Shown: one piece after another, positions 41,798 to 51,011 of the stretch
How the letters are laid out: each line of letters opens with the position of its first letter
Position numbering within the stretch: the first letter of the stretch is position 1
Assembly (NCBI GenBank): GCA_945871085.1
Contig: CAMBVX010000002.1
Location: 1 to 64,000, forward strand
Direction: 5' to 3'
Source: Opitutus sp. GAS368
GTDB taxonomy: Bacteria > Verrucomicrobiota > Verrucomicrobiia > Opitutales > Opitutaceae
Length of the DNA: 64,000 nt
Position numbers and translations under genes: made by a program
The notes under the pieces: generated by a model
What the model was told of the DNA's origin: nothing
What the model saw: only the letters and a program-made list of their open reading frames with translations
Databases searched by the model: none

Positions 41798-44700
41798 ATG
41801 TCAGGAACTGATCGCAGCCTTCTCATCCCTCAGAGGCGCAGCCGAGTGTTGCCTTGGCTGGTGCTGGCGAGCGGCCTGATGCTTTCGTTGATGGGGTGGC
41901 GCGCGGTGCAGATCGAGTTACAGCGACAGGACGAGGCACGATTTGAGCGATTGAAAGAACGGGTGCTCGTGGCGATCAACGCGCGATTTCAGGCGGCGTC
42001 GGAGGCGCTCTATGGCGGACGGTCGTTTGTCGACGTGCAGTCGACTTTGGCGCAGGCGGAATGGCAGACGTATGCGAAATCGGTCGCGCGTTTTTTTGAC
42101 CGTGGCGTCGTGGGATTGGGATTTATCGAGCGAGTCGAACGTACGCGGCTGCCCGAGCTCGTCGCGCGTGTCCGGGCGGGCGGTCTGCCGGAATTTAGAG
42201 TCGAAGAGCGGGGCACGGCGGAGTGGTGCGGCGTGGTGACGCATGCCGAGCCGCGGGAGCGAAATGCGAGCGTGCTGGGTTTGGACGTTTTGTCGGGCAC
42301 CACGCGCCGCGCAGCGGCCGAGGAGTCGGCGCGCACGGGAGAGTTGGTGATCACGCGGCGGATCAACCTCGTGGAGGGTGCCGAAACCGTGCCGGGGTGC
42401 TTGCTTTTTTTGCCGGTTTATCGTGGTGGAGTCATGCCCGTGGACGCCGCCTTGCGGGAGAGGGCGGTGCGGGGTTGGGTGTATGCGGCGCTACGCCCCG
42501 ATTGGCTTCTGCGCGGGGTCGCGGCGGCAGGCGAGGGCCTGGTGGATTTCGAAGCGTTCGAGAGTGGGCAGGCCAATGCGGACACGGTCCTCTTCGACGC
42601 GCAGAGTCCCCTGAGTTTCACAGATGCGGGTTGGCCGACGTTGCAAGCGGCAGGCGACGGCACGTTGTTTGCGTCGCTCGAAGTGCCGGTGCATGGCCGG
42701 GTGTGGACGCTGCGCATGCGGACGGGGGCGGCGTTTGCCGAGCGCGGAAACGAGTGGCTCGCCTGGATACTCCTCGGCGGCAGTGGGGTCGTGAGCTTGC
42801 TGGGCGCCGGCTTCACGTGGGCGCTGGTGCATGCGCGGGTGCGGGCTTTGGTGTTGGCGGACGAGATGACCGCGGGGATGCGCCGGGCGGAAGCCGAAGC
42901 GCAGAAACTCGCGCTGGTGGCCAGTCACACGGCCAACGCCGTAACCCTGACCGACGCGGACTGGAAAATCGAATGGGTGAACGAGAGTTTCACGAAGTTT
43001 TTTGGCCATACGCTCGCGGAGGCCAAGGGCCGGCGCCCGGACGAACTCTTACGCGGCCCCGGCACCAGCGATCACACGCTGGCGGCGATCGCGGCGGCGT
43101 GCGGTGCCGGGCAGCCGTTCAAAGGTGAGATCCAAAACTACTCGAAAGATGGGCAGTCGCACTGGGTGGAACTCGATATTCAGCCGCTGCGCGACGCGCG
43201 TGGCTGCGTCACGGGCTACATGACGCTGCAACTCGATCTGACGGAGCGGAAACTTAACCAGGAAGAACTGGCGCGGGCGGAGGCGCAGTTTCGTTTTATC
43301 TTCGAGGCGGTGCCCGTCGGGATTTATTGGCGGCAGAGCCGCGCGGATGGCACGAGCATCCGGCGGGTGAACGACGCGCACCTGCGGCTGTGTGGCCTGA
43401 CGAGGGCAGAATTAGGGGAGCCGGGCGCTTTCAAGACGGTGAGCTTTCCCGAGGAATATCGGGAGCAGCAAACGCTCTATCAGCAATTGGAGCGCGGCGA
43501 GACCGACCATTTTTCGATCGAGAAACGTTACCGCCACCGCGATGGAAAAATCGTCTGGACGGTGTTGACGCAGCAACGCCGGAATTCCTCGGACGGTGGT
43601 TTCCAAGAATTGTCCACGGTGGTCGACATCACGGACCGCCACGAAGCGCAGGCCCGAACGGCGCGGACCGAAGCGCAGTTTCGTTTTATCTTTGAGGCGG
43701 TGCCGTTTGGCGTCTCATGGCGGCGGGTGCAGGCCGACGGCACGGAAGAGCGGTTGATCAACGACGCGCATCTGCGGCTGTGTGGGCTGACGCGTGAAGC
43801 GTTGGGGGTGCCCGGAGTGTTTCAGGCGATCACGCATCCCGACGACCGAGATCGGCAACACGAGCTGATGGAGGCGCTCAAGCAGGGGCGGACCGATTTC
43901 CTCGCGATGGAAAAACGCTACGTGCGGCCCGACGGAGTCATGGTGTGGGTGGTCTTTACGATGCAGCGCCGGGACTATCCGGACGGGAGCCAAGAGTTTT
44001 TGTCCACCGCCATGGAGATCACCGCGCTCAAGCGCCAGGCGGCGGAATTGCAGACCGCCAAGGAAGCGGCCGAGGCGGCGAATCTCGCGAAGAGCCAGTT
44101 CCTCGCGATGATGAGCCACGAAATTCGCACCCCCATGAACGGCGTGATCGGGATGACGTCGTTGCTTCGCGACTCGGCGTTGACCCAGGAGCAGGCCGAC
44201 TACGTGGAGACGATCCGCCATAGCGGCGATTCGCTGCTGACGATCATCAACGACATTCTCGATTTTTCGAAGATCGAGTCCGGGCGACTGGAGTTGGAGC
44301 AAGCCGAGTTTGCCGTGCGGGAATGCATCGAAGGGGCGCTCGACCTGCTCTCCCCTCGCGTGGCCGAAAAGGGGCTCGATCTGCTGTTCGAAGTGGCCGA
44401 TGGCGTGCCGGGCAATGTGCGCGGGGATGCGACCCGGCTGCGGCAAATCCTCGTGAACCTGTTGGGCAATGCCGTGAAGTTCACGGAGCGGGGTGAAGTG
44501 ATGTTGTCGGCGCGCGCGGAGGCCCGCGACGATGGTCGGGTCGTGCTGACGTTTGCGGTGCGCGACACGGGCATCGGTATTCCGCCGGCGGGCCTGGCGC
44601 GGCTTTTCCAATCGTTTTCCCAAGTCGATGCATCGACGACGCGGAAGTTTGGCGGCACGGGCTTGGGCTTGGTGATCAGCAAGCGCCTGGCGGAGTTGAT

Positions 44701-45634
44701 GGGCGGCTCCATGTGGGTGGAGAGCACGGTCGACCAAGGTTCGACGTTTCACTTTACCATCGTGGCGGAGCCCTGCGTGTCGAAGCCGCGTCCGTGGCTG
44801 TCGCCCGGTCAGGCGCATCTCGCCGGCCGCCGCCTGCTCATCGTCGACGACAATGCGACGAACCGGCGGATTCTGGTGGATGTGTCGGCGGGTTGGGGCA
44901 TGGAGTCGCGGGCCGCGGCGACGCCGGCCGAGGCGCTCGCGTGGCTGCGGGATGGGCAGTTGTTCGACGTCGCGGTGTTGGACATGCACATGCCGGTGAT
45001 GGACGGCGTGACGTTGGCGCGGGAGATTCGTCGGGTGCGGGGCGCGACCGCGATGCCGCTGGTGATGCTTTCTTCGCTCGGGGAGCGGGACATTGCGGCG
45101 GAGTCGGAATTATTTGCGGCCTACCTCACCAAGCCGGCGAAGCCGGCGCAGTTGTTCGGCGTGCTGGCGGGTTTGTTCAAACCGGACGCGTTGCCGGAGC
45201 GTTCGGTTTCCGCGCATCCGTTCGTCGTCGCAGCGGCCGCGACGGCCTCGCGCACCGAAGCGGTGCTCCTCGCCGAGGACAATGCGGTGAATCAAAAAGT
45301 TGCGCTGCTGATGCTGGCGAAGGCCGGCTACCGCGCTGATGTGGCGGCGGATGGTCACGAGGCCATTGCCGCAGTGAAGCGCCAGCATTACGACATCGTG
45401 CTCATGGATGTGCAGATGCCGGAGCTGGATGGTTTGGAGGCGGCGCGACAAATCAATGCCCTCAGGCCCGCGCGCGCGGATCGGCCGTGGATCATCGCGA
45501 TTACAGCCAATGCCATGCAGGGCGATCGGGAACTCTGTCTCGCCGCCGGCATGGACGACTACATTTCGAAACCAATGAAGACCGAGGAGCTCGCGGCGGC
45601 GTTGGAACGGGCGCGGGCGGCTCGCGGGAAATAG
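41798..45634 (+). CDS. Hybrid sensor histidine kinase (CHASE, three PAS, HK, two receivers)
   Basis: 1278 residues from ATG 41798. An N-terminal transmembrane helix (VLPWLVLASGLMLSLMGW) and a second near residue 320 (WLAWILLGGSGVVSLLGAG) bracket a CHASE-type periplasmic domain. Three PAS modules follow (about 360-490, 495-620, 625-750), the second and third being tandem near-duplicates. HisKA has the phosphoacceptor His774 in MMSHEIRTPMNG; the ATPase has GNAVKFTERG, DTGIGIP and FGGTGLGL. Two receivers end the protein, with phosphoacceptors Asp1062 (VLDMHMP) and Asp1204 (LMDVQMP). There is no Hpt domain or partner regulator nearby. Confidence 0.95.
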   Translation: MSGTDRSLLIPQRRSRVLPWLVLASGLMLSLMGWRAVQIELQRQDEARFERLKERVLVAINARFQAASEALYGGRSFVDVQSTLAQAEWQTYAKSVARFFDRGVVGLGFIERVERTRLPELVARVRAGGLPEFRVEERGTAEWCGVVTHAEPRERNASVLGLDVLSGTTRRAAAEESARTGELVITRRINLVEGAETVPGCLLFLPVYRGGVMPVDAALRERAVRGWVYAALRPDWLLRGVAAAGEGLVDFEAFESGQANADTVLFDAQSPLSFTDAGWPTLQAAGDGTLFASLEVPVHGRVWTLRMRTGAAFAERGNEWLAWILLGGSGVVSLLGAGFTWALVHARVRALVLADEMTAGMRRAEAEAQKLALVASHTANAVTLTDADWKIEWVNESFTKFFGHTLAEAKGRRPDELLRGPGTSDHTLAAIAAACGAGQPFKGEIQNYSKDGQSHWVELDIQPLRDARGCVTGYMTLQLDLTERKLNQEELARAEAQFRFIFEAVPVGIYWRQSRADGTSIRRVNDAHLRLCGLTRAELGEPGAFKTVSFPEEYREQQTLYQQLERGETDHFSIEKRYRHRDGKIVWTVLTQQRRNSSDGGFQELSTVVDITDRHEAQARTARTEAQFRFIFEAVPFGVSWRRVQADGTEERLINDAHLRLCGLTREALGVPGVFQAITHPDDRDRQHELMEALKQGRTDFLAMEKRYVRPDGVMVWVVFTMQRRDYPDGSQEFLSTAMEITALKRQAAELQTAKEAAEAANLAKSQFLAMMSHEIRTPMNGVIGMTSLLRDSALTQEQADYVETIRHSGDSLLTIINDILDFSKIESGRLELEQAEFAVRECIEGALDLLSPRVAEKGLDLLFEVADGVPGNVRGDATRLRQILVNLLGNAVKFTERGEVMLSARAEARDDGRVVLTFAVRDTGIGIPPAGLARLFQSFSQVDASTTRKFGGTGLGLVISKRLAELMGGSMWVESTVDQGSTFHFTIVAEPCVSKPRPWLSPGQAHLAGRRLLIVDDNATNRRILVDVSAGWGMESRAAATPAEALAWLRDGQLFDVAVLDMHMPVMDGVTLAREIRRVRGATAMPLVMLSSLGERDIAAESELFAAYLTKPAKPAQLFGVLAGLFKPDALPERSVSAHPFVVAAAATASRTEAVLLAEDNAVNQKVALLMLAKAGYRADVAADGHEAIAAVKRQHYDIVLMDVQMPELDGLEAARQINALRPARADRPWIIAITANAMQGDRELCLAAGMDDYISKPMKTEELAAALERARAARGK

Positions 45635-45649
45635 ATCCCGCTCGACGAA

Positions 45650-46750
45650 TCAGTCGGCGCGTTGGTGGCTGGGGCGGGGCAGGGCAGGACCGAGGTCCGC
45701 GGAAGGTGCCTGCATCAAAGCAAGGACTTGGGCCTCCACCTGCTTCCAGAGGGCATCGGCTTTCGCGGCGACGATGGTGCGGGCCTTGACGAGCTCGACG
45801 ACGCGGGCGGCCCGGTTTTCCTCGGCGATTTTTGCGAGGTCGTCGAGGTTGTAGACAAACACGTTGTCGAGCAGAGCGACCGATGGCTCGACATCGCGCG
45901 GGAGGGCGAGGTCGATAAAAAATAGCGGCCGAGCCGGGCGCTTGCGGATCGCCGATTCTGCGGCGGAGAGTGAAACCACGGCCTCCGGTGCCGCGGTGGC
46001 GCAGACCACGACGTCGAATTCCCCGAGCCGGGCGTCGGTTTGCTCAAACGGCATCGCGCTCGCACCCAGCGTCGTCGCGAGGGCCATGGCGTGTTCCAGG
46101 CGGCGACTCGCCACGGTGAGCGCCGCCGCGCCGCGACTTTGAAATGCTTTGGCCGTTTTTTCGCCGATGTCGCCCGCGCCGAGGAGGAGAATGCGGGTCT
46201 CGGTGAGTTGTCCGAAAATGGTGAGGGCGAGGTCGACGGCGACGTTGGCCACGCTGACTTGGCCGGCGGAAATCGCGGTCGTGGTGCGGATGTGTTTGGC
46301 CGCCTGAAAACCTTTTTGAAACAGACGGTTCAGCACCGGACCGGTGGAACGGCGGGCTTGAGCCGTGGCGTAGGCGTTTTTGACCTGACCGAAAATCTCG
46401 GTTTCGCCGATCATCTGGGAGTCGAGCCCGGCGGCGACGGCGACCAAGTGTTGCACGGCATCACGACCACGGAGGCTCAAGCGGATTTTTTCGAAGGCGA
46501 CGGCATCGAAATTTTGGCGGGCACAAAACGCCGCCGAGACGCGGGCAGCGGTTTCCGGGTGCGAGGCTACGCCATAAAACTCGATACGGTTACAGGTGCT
46601 GAGCATCGCGAACTCGTGCAGACCGGCGACGCCGGCCAGTTCCACGCGGAGGGCTTCCGCCGTTTCGACGGCGAGGGAAAGTTTTTCCCTCACCTCCAGC
46701 GGGGCACGATGATGAGTGGCCCCAATGACAAAGAATCCCGCGACGTTCAT
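45650..46750 (-). CDS. hemA: Glutamyl-tRNA reductase
   Basis: 366 residues, slightly shorter than the common 410-450. The catalytic Cys53 is in LSTCNRIEFYG, preceded by GATHHRAPLEVREKL. The NADPH domain has LLLGAGDIGEKTAKAF, and DSQMIGETEIFGQVKNAY and FFIDLALPRDVEP are conserved. It reduces glutamyl-tRNA to glutamate-1-semialdehyde, the entry to haem. The start overlaps the stop of the membrane gene upstream (ATGA at 46747-46750), indicating a hemX-hemA operon. It converges on the hybrid kinase with only 15 bp between them. Confidence 0.95.
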   Translation of the reverse strand: MNVAGFFVIGATHHRAPLEVREKLSLAVETAEALRVELAGVAGLHEFAMLSTCNRIEFYGVASHPETAARVSAAFCARQNFDAVAFEKIRLSLRGRDAVQHLVAVAAGLDSQMIGETEIFGQVKNAYATAQARRSTGPVLNRLFQKGFQAAKHIRTTTAISAGQVSVANVAVDLALTIFGQLTETRILLLGAGDIGEKTAKAFQSRGAAALTVASRRLEHAMALATTLGASAMPFEQTDARLGEFDVVVCATAAPEAVVSLSAAESAIRKRPARPLFFIDLALPRDVEPSVALLDNVFVYNLDDLAKIAEENRAARVVELVKARTIVAAKADALWKQVEAQVLALMQAPSADLGPALPRPSHQRAD

Positions 46751-47601
46751 GGCCGGGCCGCGCCGCTGAGCGGCGGATTAAGCGCACCGGGTTGACGGGT
46801 TGAATTGACGACTTCGAGGGACAACAGCGCGAGCGGGAAGATCACGAGGCACGTCAGAGCGAAGCGTCGCGCGAGGAGGCGTCCACCGAGGCGCAGACCA
46901 AGGGTGAGCGCGTAGGCCGCCCAGACGGCGACGGTGCAGACAATTTTTAAAACGTTCGCACTCGCGGTATCGCGAAACCAGTAGGCGGAGGCGACGGCGA
47001 GGGAGGTGGCGAGGATGGCTACGCCCATGCCGAGCAAGCGGACTCCGATGTGATCAAGATCAAGGATGGAAGGGAGGAACGATACCCAGCCGACGAGCTG
47101 CTTGGACTTGAGCGAACGGTTGCGCGCAAGAAACATGATGGAGGTGAGAGCGAGGAGCCCGAAGACTCCGTAGCTGAAGACCGCGAGCGCGGCGTGGAGC
47201 TCGATCCACGGATTGCCGCCGAAGATGTGCAGCCGCAGCGGCGGATCCCAGGAAGGGATGGCCAGCGACACGAGCGTGAGCGCCGCCGCGAGGCAGGAGG
47301 TGAAGTAGCCGAGGAGGCTGGTGCGGAAGGTGACGCCGATCACGAGGTAGAGCGTAATGGCAGACCACGCGGTGAACTGATAAATTTCCAAGTTGTTCCC
47401 GAGCGGGCAACCGCCCACGGCCCGACCGCGCAGGCCGAGGCCGACGAGCTGGAGCGCGTAGCCAATGGCGATGAGGAGATACATCCCCGCCCCCGAGGGA
47501 CGCCCGCCCCGCAAAATTGAGAACGTGCCCAAGACGAACCCCGCCAAGTAAAAACCGGCCGCAGTCCAGAGCCATGCGCGATCATTGAGTCCGGCAAACA
47601 T
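46747..47601 (-). CDS. hemX: HemX/CcsA-like membrane protein
   Basis: 284 residues from ATG 47601, with eight or so membrane spans (WLWTAAGFYLAGFVLGTFS, YLLIAIGYALQLVGLGL, AALAVFSYGVFGLLALTSIMFL and others). It belongs to the cytochrome-c-assembly fold (CcsA/HemX). The tryptophan-rich haem-handling WWD segment of true CcsA is not evident, and the coupling to hemA fits HemX, which affects GluTR level in Bacillus. Conserved His (about residue 135, IELHAAL) may bind haem. HemX is the better call; a haem exporter of the c-type pathway is the alternative. Confidence 0.78.
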   Translation of the reverse strand: MFAGLNDRAWLWTAAGFYLAGFVLGTFSILRGGRPSGAGMYLLIAIGYALQLVGLGLRGRAVGGCPLGNNLEIYQFTAWSAITLYLVIGVTFRTSLLGYFTSCLAAALTLVSLAIPSWDPPLRLHIFGGNPWIELHAALAVFSYGVFGLLALTSIMFLARNRSLKSKQLVGWVSFLPSILDLDHIGVRLLGMGVAILATSLAVASAYWFRDTASANVLKIVCTVAVWAAYALTLGLRLGGRLLARRFALTCLVIFPLALLSLEVVNSTRQPGALNPPLSGAARP

Positions 47602-47654
47602 TGGGCGGGAAATTACAGGCGGTGGGGCGCGGAGCAAGGCCGGTGACGCAGGGA

Positions 47655-47669
47655 GGCCCAAATTGGGCC
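47655..47669. promoter_or_regulatory. Palindrome in the hemX/GDSL divergent promoter region
   Basis: ggcccaa-a-ttgggcc, perfect 7-bp arms, in the 135-bp spacer between divergent genes. It may be an operator; no regulator is adjacent. Confidence 0.3.
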
Positions 47670-47736
47670 ATGCCTTGCGGCTTGCGCCCGGCGGCGGACA
47701 GCCTTTCGTGGCTGACAGCAAACCCTGCTATCCCCC

Positions 47737-49605
47737 ATGAAAAAACTCCTTACTGGCGCTGCAGCCGCCCTCGCTGCGATCACGCTCGCGGCGTCGGCGT
47801 TCGCACAAAACCGCACCTTTACTAACCAATATTCCTTTGGCGATAGCCTGAGCGATAGCGGTAATCTATTTGCCGCGACGAGTGCCTTGGGTGCGCCGAG
47901 TCCGCCGCCGCCGTATTTTCAGGGAAGGTTTTCCAACGGTCGCGTGTTCACCGAACTCTTGGGAAATACTGTGGCGCTGGTCGTGACCGCGCCGGCCAGT
48001 GTGAAGAGCAGCTTAAATTTTGCGTTTGGCGGCGCGACGGCCGGCGGGTCGAGCACCCTGCCTCCTGCGATGGCGATCCAGCTGGGTCTGTTCCAAGCCC
48101 GAGCTATCACGCCGGGGAAAACTGATTTATTTACGGTGCTCTACGGCGCGAACGATCTGATCCCGGTGCTCACGGCCCCGGCGACGGCGTCCAATCCGGC
48201 CAACATCGACACGGCGGGGTTCAACGCGGCCGTCACGGTGGCGGGTGGCGTGCAGACCTTGGTCGGCCTCGGGGCGAAGAACATCGTCGTGGGCGGTCTG
48301 CCCAACATCGGGGCCACGCCACGCTCGGTGGCGGCGGGCAGCACGGGCACGGCTTTCGGTCTGCGAGCGACCACGGCCTTTAACAACGAACTGACGTCGC
48401 GGTTGCGGACCATCGTGAGCGGCGCGGCGGCGGCGGATGTGAATCTGGTCTACCTCGATTTACAGGGTGCGTTGGACCGAATCATCCTCGATCACCGGGC
48501 GCTCGGATACACCAACGTCACGTCCTTTGTCATCGCGCCCGCAGCGGCCGGCGGTGGCGGCGATCCGAACAATTACGTTTTTTTTGACGACATTCATCCG
48601 ACGGCGAAGACCCATGCGCTGCTAGCCAATGCAATCATTGAAACCCTTAATCCCGAGCCCGTGATCGGCTTTGCCGCGACGCTGGGCAGTGCCGCGCTGG
48701 CGCTGAAGTCCTTAGCGTCGAGTGCGGCGGATACGCGGATCGGGCAGCTCGCGTCGTCGACGCGTGCGACCGGTCGTGCCGATGCCTACGCATCGTTCAA
48801 TTACGGGGATGGCAATCGGGCAGCGGACGGCTGGCGGAAGAAATTTTCTTATACCGCCCAGGTCGTGACGGCGGGTGCCGATATGAAAGTCAGCGACGGA
48901 TTTCTCGCGGGAGCGGCGCTCAACCGTGGCCGGCTCAACGCGGCGCTCAGCGCCGCGGGAGGCAACTACTCGATGGAGGATCTCACGGGTCGCGCCTACG
49001 GGGTTTGGCGCGGAGGACCGGTGACGTTCGTCTTCGATGCCGCGTATGGCACGCTCGACTTCAAGGGCATCCATCGCACATCCGGTTTCGCCGGCTTCCA
49101 GACCAGTGGAAAAACCAGTGGCTCCCATTGGGGGGCCGGGATGAAGGCGATGTGGAGCCTGGAAAATCCAGGATTCCAGATTCGTCCGTGGGCGGGCTTG
49201 CGCACGGAGCGGGTCAAGGTGGCTGGCTACACGGAAAAAGACGTGCCGGTGGTTGCGTTGGATTTCGCCGGGCAGGAGGCGAGGAGTTCCGCTGGGAGCG
49301 TGGGTGTCGATCTCGGCACGGACACAAAATTGGCGGCGCACGCGCTGCACTTCGATTTCCGCGCGGCGTGGCACGGAGAAATGACGAATAAAAATCGGAG
49401 CGTCTCCGGCAAGCTGGCGAATAATTTCACGCGTCCGACGACGATCAGCGTCGAGGACGGCGATGGTCGTGGCTTCGAACTGGGAGGCGCGGCGACGCTC
49501 TTCTTTGCGAAAAACTGGAGCGCTTCGTTGGGTTATGCGGGGGACATTCGCAGCGGCGACAAGCTCGCGAGCCGCGTATCGTTTTCGTTGCAGACAGGAT
49601 TCTGA
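47737..49605 (+). CDS. GDSL esterase autotransporter
   Basis: 622 residues. A signal peptide (cleaved AFA|Q, residue 23) precedes a GDSL esterase domain (about 30-310): nucleophile Ser37 in SFGDSLSDSGN, block III VLYGANDL, and block V DDIHPT with Asp284 and His287. The C-terminal 280 residues form an autotransporter beta-barrel, starting near DAYASFNYGDG and ending in SLQTGF with a terminal Phe. It is like EstA-type surface lipases/esterases. The passenger probably stays on the cell surface and hydrolyses lipids or esters. Confidence 0.92.
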   Translation: MKKLLTGAAAALAAITLAASAFAQNRTFTNQYSFGDSLSDSGNLFAATSALGAPSPPPPYFQGRFSNGRVFTELLGNTVALVVTAPASVKSSLNFAFGGATAGGSSTLPPAMAIQLGLFQARAITPGKTDLFTVLYGANDLIPVLTAPATASNPANIDTAGFNAAVTVAGGVQTLVGLGAKNIVVGGLPNIGATPRSVAAGSTGTAFGLRATTAFNNELTSRLRTIVSGAAAADVNLVYLDLQGALDRIILDHRALGYTNVTSFVIAPAAAGGGGDPNNYVFFDDIHPTAKTHALLANAIIETLNPEPVIGFAATLGSAALALKSLASSAADTRIGQLASSTRATGRADAYASFNYGDGNRAADGWRKKFSYTAQVVTAGADMKVSDGFLAGAALNRGRLNAALSAAGGNYSMEDLTGRAYGVWRGGPVTFVFDAAYGTLDFKGIHRTSGFAGFQTSGKTSGSHWGAGMKAMWSLENPGFQIRPWAGLRTERVKVAGYTEKDVPVVALDFAGQEARSSAGSVGVDLGTDTKLAAHALHFDFRAAWHGEMTNKNRSVSGKLANNFTRPTTISVEDGDGRGFELGGAATLFFAKNWSASLGYAGDIRSGDKLASRVSFSLQTGF

Positions 49606-49632
49606 GCAGACGTGGCGGCCGACTGGCCGGTG

Positions 49633-50436
49633 CTACTTTCGCGCCGCCCAGAACCGGCACTCGTCGGAGAATTCGTGCACGGCCTTCGACTCTTTGGCGA
49701 TGGTGCGCCGGAGGCCGTCGAATTCATGCGTCCAGTCAGTGGCGGCAAGATCGGCGAGAATTTCGGCGCGATCAGGCAAGTGCATAAATGTGCGGCCGAC
49801 ACCTGATTCGTCGAAGTAGCGGTCGCCGAACTCGAGCAAGCGCGGGTCGTGTTCGCCCCGGGACCAACGCAGTTTTTCTAGACGCCATTGGGCGCGCTCA
49901 CTCGGCGACGAGTTGCGATCATGAGTCGTGAAGAGCAACGGCGCGCCGGGCGCGCAGACGCGGTGCAGTTCGCGGAGCGCGGCGCGACGATGCTGTCGGC
50001 CGGGAATTTGCATCAGACCGTTAAAGAGAAAAAGGACGCCGGAAAAACGAGTGTCACGTATGACGTGACAGTCGCTCAGGCGAGTGGCGTCGGCAGAGAG
50101 GAAACGAACGGCGTGCGGGCCCGAGTCGGCGCCGCGCTCGGCGGCGAGACTGCGAGCTTGGTCGACGAGTTCGTCGGCGAAATCAAAAGCGGTGAGAGCG
50201 TGATAGCCAAGGGCCCAGAGCGCGACGGTGACGCGGCCGGCGCCGCAGCCGGCCTCAAGGAGCGGGGCGGAGGGATCAGGGAAAAAGCGCTCGATGAGTT
50301 TACGCTCGGACGCCCAGAGGCCGAGTTCGTGGGCGGCTCGGGTATAGTGCACGACCGCGACGAGGTCGTTGAAATCGGCGCGGACGGTCGCGGCGGTGAT
50401 CTTTTCCAACGCAGGAGGCGGACGGTCAGGTGGCAA
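49633..50436 (-). CDS. Class I SAM-dependent methyltransferase
   Basis: 267 residues. SAM motif I is PLLEAGCGAGRVTVALW, with ALTAFDFADELVDQAR for motif II, VRFLSADATRLSD for the third and LFLFNGLMQIPG plus LRELHRVCAPGAPLLFTTH beyond. These are the small-molecule methyltransferases of the Methyltransf_11/25 type. The substrate is unknown. Its start overlaps the end of the Uma2 gene upstream by 11 bp, so they are probably co-transcribed; this need not mean a shared function. Confidence 0.85.
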   Translation of the reverse strand: MPPDRPPPALEKITAATVRADFNDLVAVVHYTRAAHELGLWASERKLIERFFPDPSAPLLEAGCGAGRVTVALWALGYHALTAFDFADELVDQARSLAAERGADSGPHAVRFLSADATRLSDCHVIRDTRFSGVLFLFNGLMQIPGRQHRRAALRELHRVCAPGAPLLFTTHDRNSSPSERAQWRLEKLRWSRGEHDPRLLEFGDRYFDESGVGRTFMHLPDRAEILADLAATDWTHEFDGLRRTIAKESKAVHEFSDECRFWAARK

Positions 50437-50980
50437 ACAGGGCGGAGACCGCGATCGTCAAGCCCGGGAGCAGCCCGCTGCCGAACGACTGGCCGGGGCG
50501 ATAAGTGGCGGCGGGGGTGGCGGGGTCTTCGGTCAGGCGGTAGAGCGCGAGCGTGCGCTGGGCGGGATCGACGATCCACATCTCCTCTACGCCGGTGCGG
50601 GCGTAGACGGAGCGCTTGATGCCCAAGTCGTATTTCTCGGTGGTCTTGGAAAGGATTTCGACGGCGAGGTCGGGGGCACCTTCGATGCCGTGCTCCTGGA
50701 TGATGGCCGTGTTTTCCTGCCGGATGAAAAAGAGATCGGGTTGGTAAATGTTGATGTCCGAGAGATGGACGTCGAGCGGGGCGAGGAACAGACGGCCGAG
50801 GGGGCGAGTTTGCAGGTATACACCGAGGAGGAGGTGCAGCTTGCCTGCGATGTCTTGGTGAAACGAGCCGGGGGACGGGGCCATGATGAGGTCTCCTTCG
50901 ATGAGTTGGTAGTTCGGTGCGCCGAACGGAATCGTGGCATACTCGTGACGCGTGATCGGGCGGGCGTGGGTCGAGAGCAT
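50426..50980 (-). CDS. Uma2-family (DUF820) putative endonuclease
   Basis: 184 residues. The restriction-endonuclease-like core shows the motif set of the family: NYQLIEGDLIMAPSPGSFHQ, then PDLFFIRQEN, and APDLAVEILSKTTEKYDLGIKR with the D-x(n)-ExK-type acidic residues, ending in EMWIVDPAQRTLALYRL. The family is very common in cyanobacteria and some other phyla; nuclease activity is predicted by fold only. It is the upstream gene of a pair with the methyltransferase. Confidence 0.87.
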   Translation of the reverse strand: MLSTHARPITRHEYATIPFGAPNYQLIEGDLIMAPSPGSFHQDIAGKLHLLLGVYLQTRPLGRLFLAPLDVHLSDINIYQPDLFFIRQENTAIIQEHGIEGAPDLAVEILSKTTEKYDLGIKRSVYARTGVEEMWIVDPAQRTLALYRLTEDPATPAATYRPGQSFGSGLLPGLTIAVSALFAT

Positions 50981-51011
50981 GGCGGGAGATTGCGGCGAGG
51001 CGCCGGAAACG

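Noticed and set aside
43715-44989. 424-codon minus-strand frame opposite the hybrid kinase
   Set aside because: Arg/His-rich shadow; the plus strand encodes PAS, HisKA and ATPase domains there.
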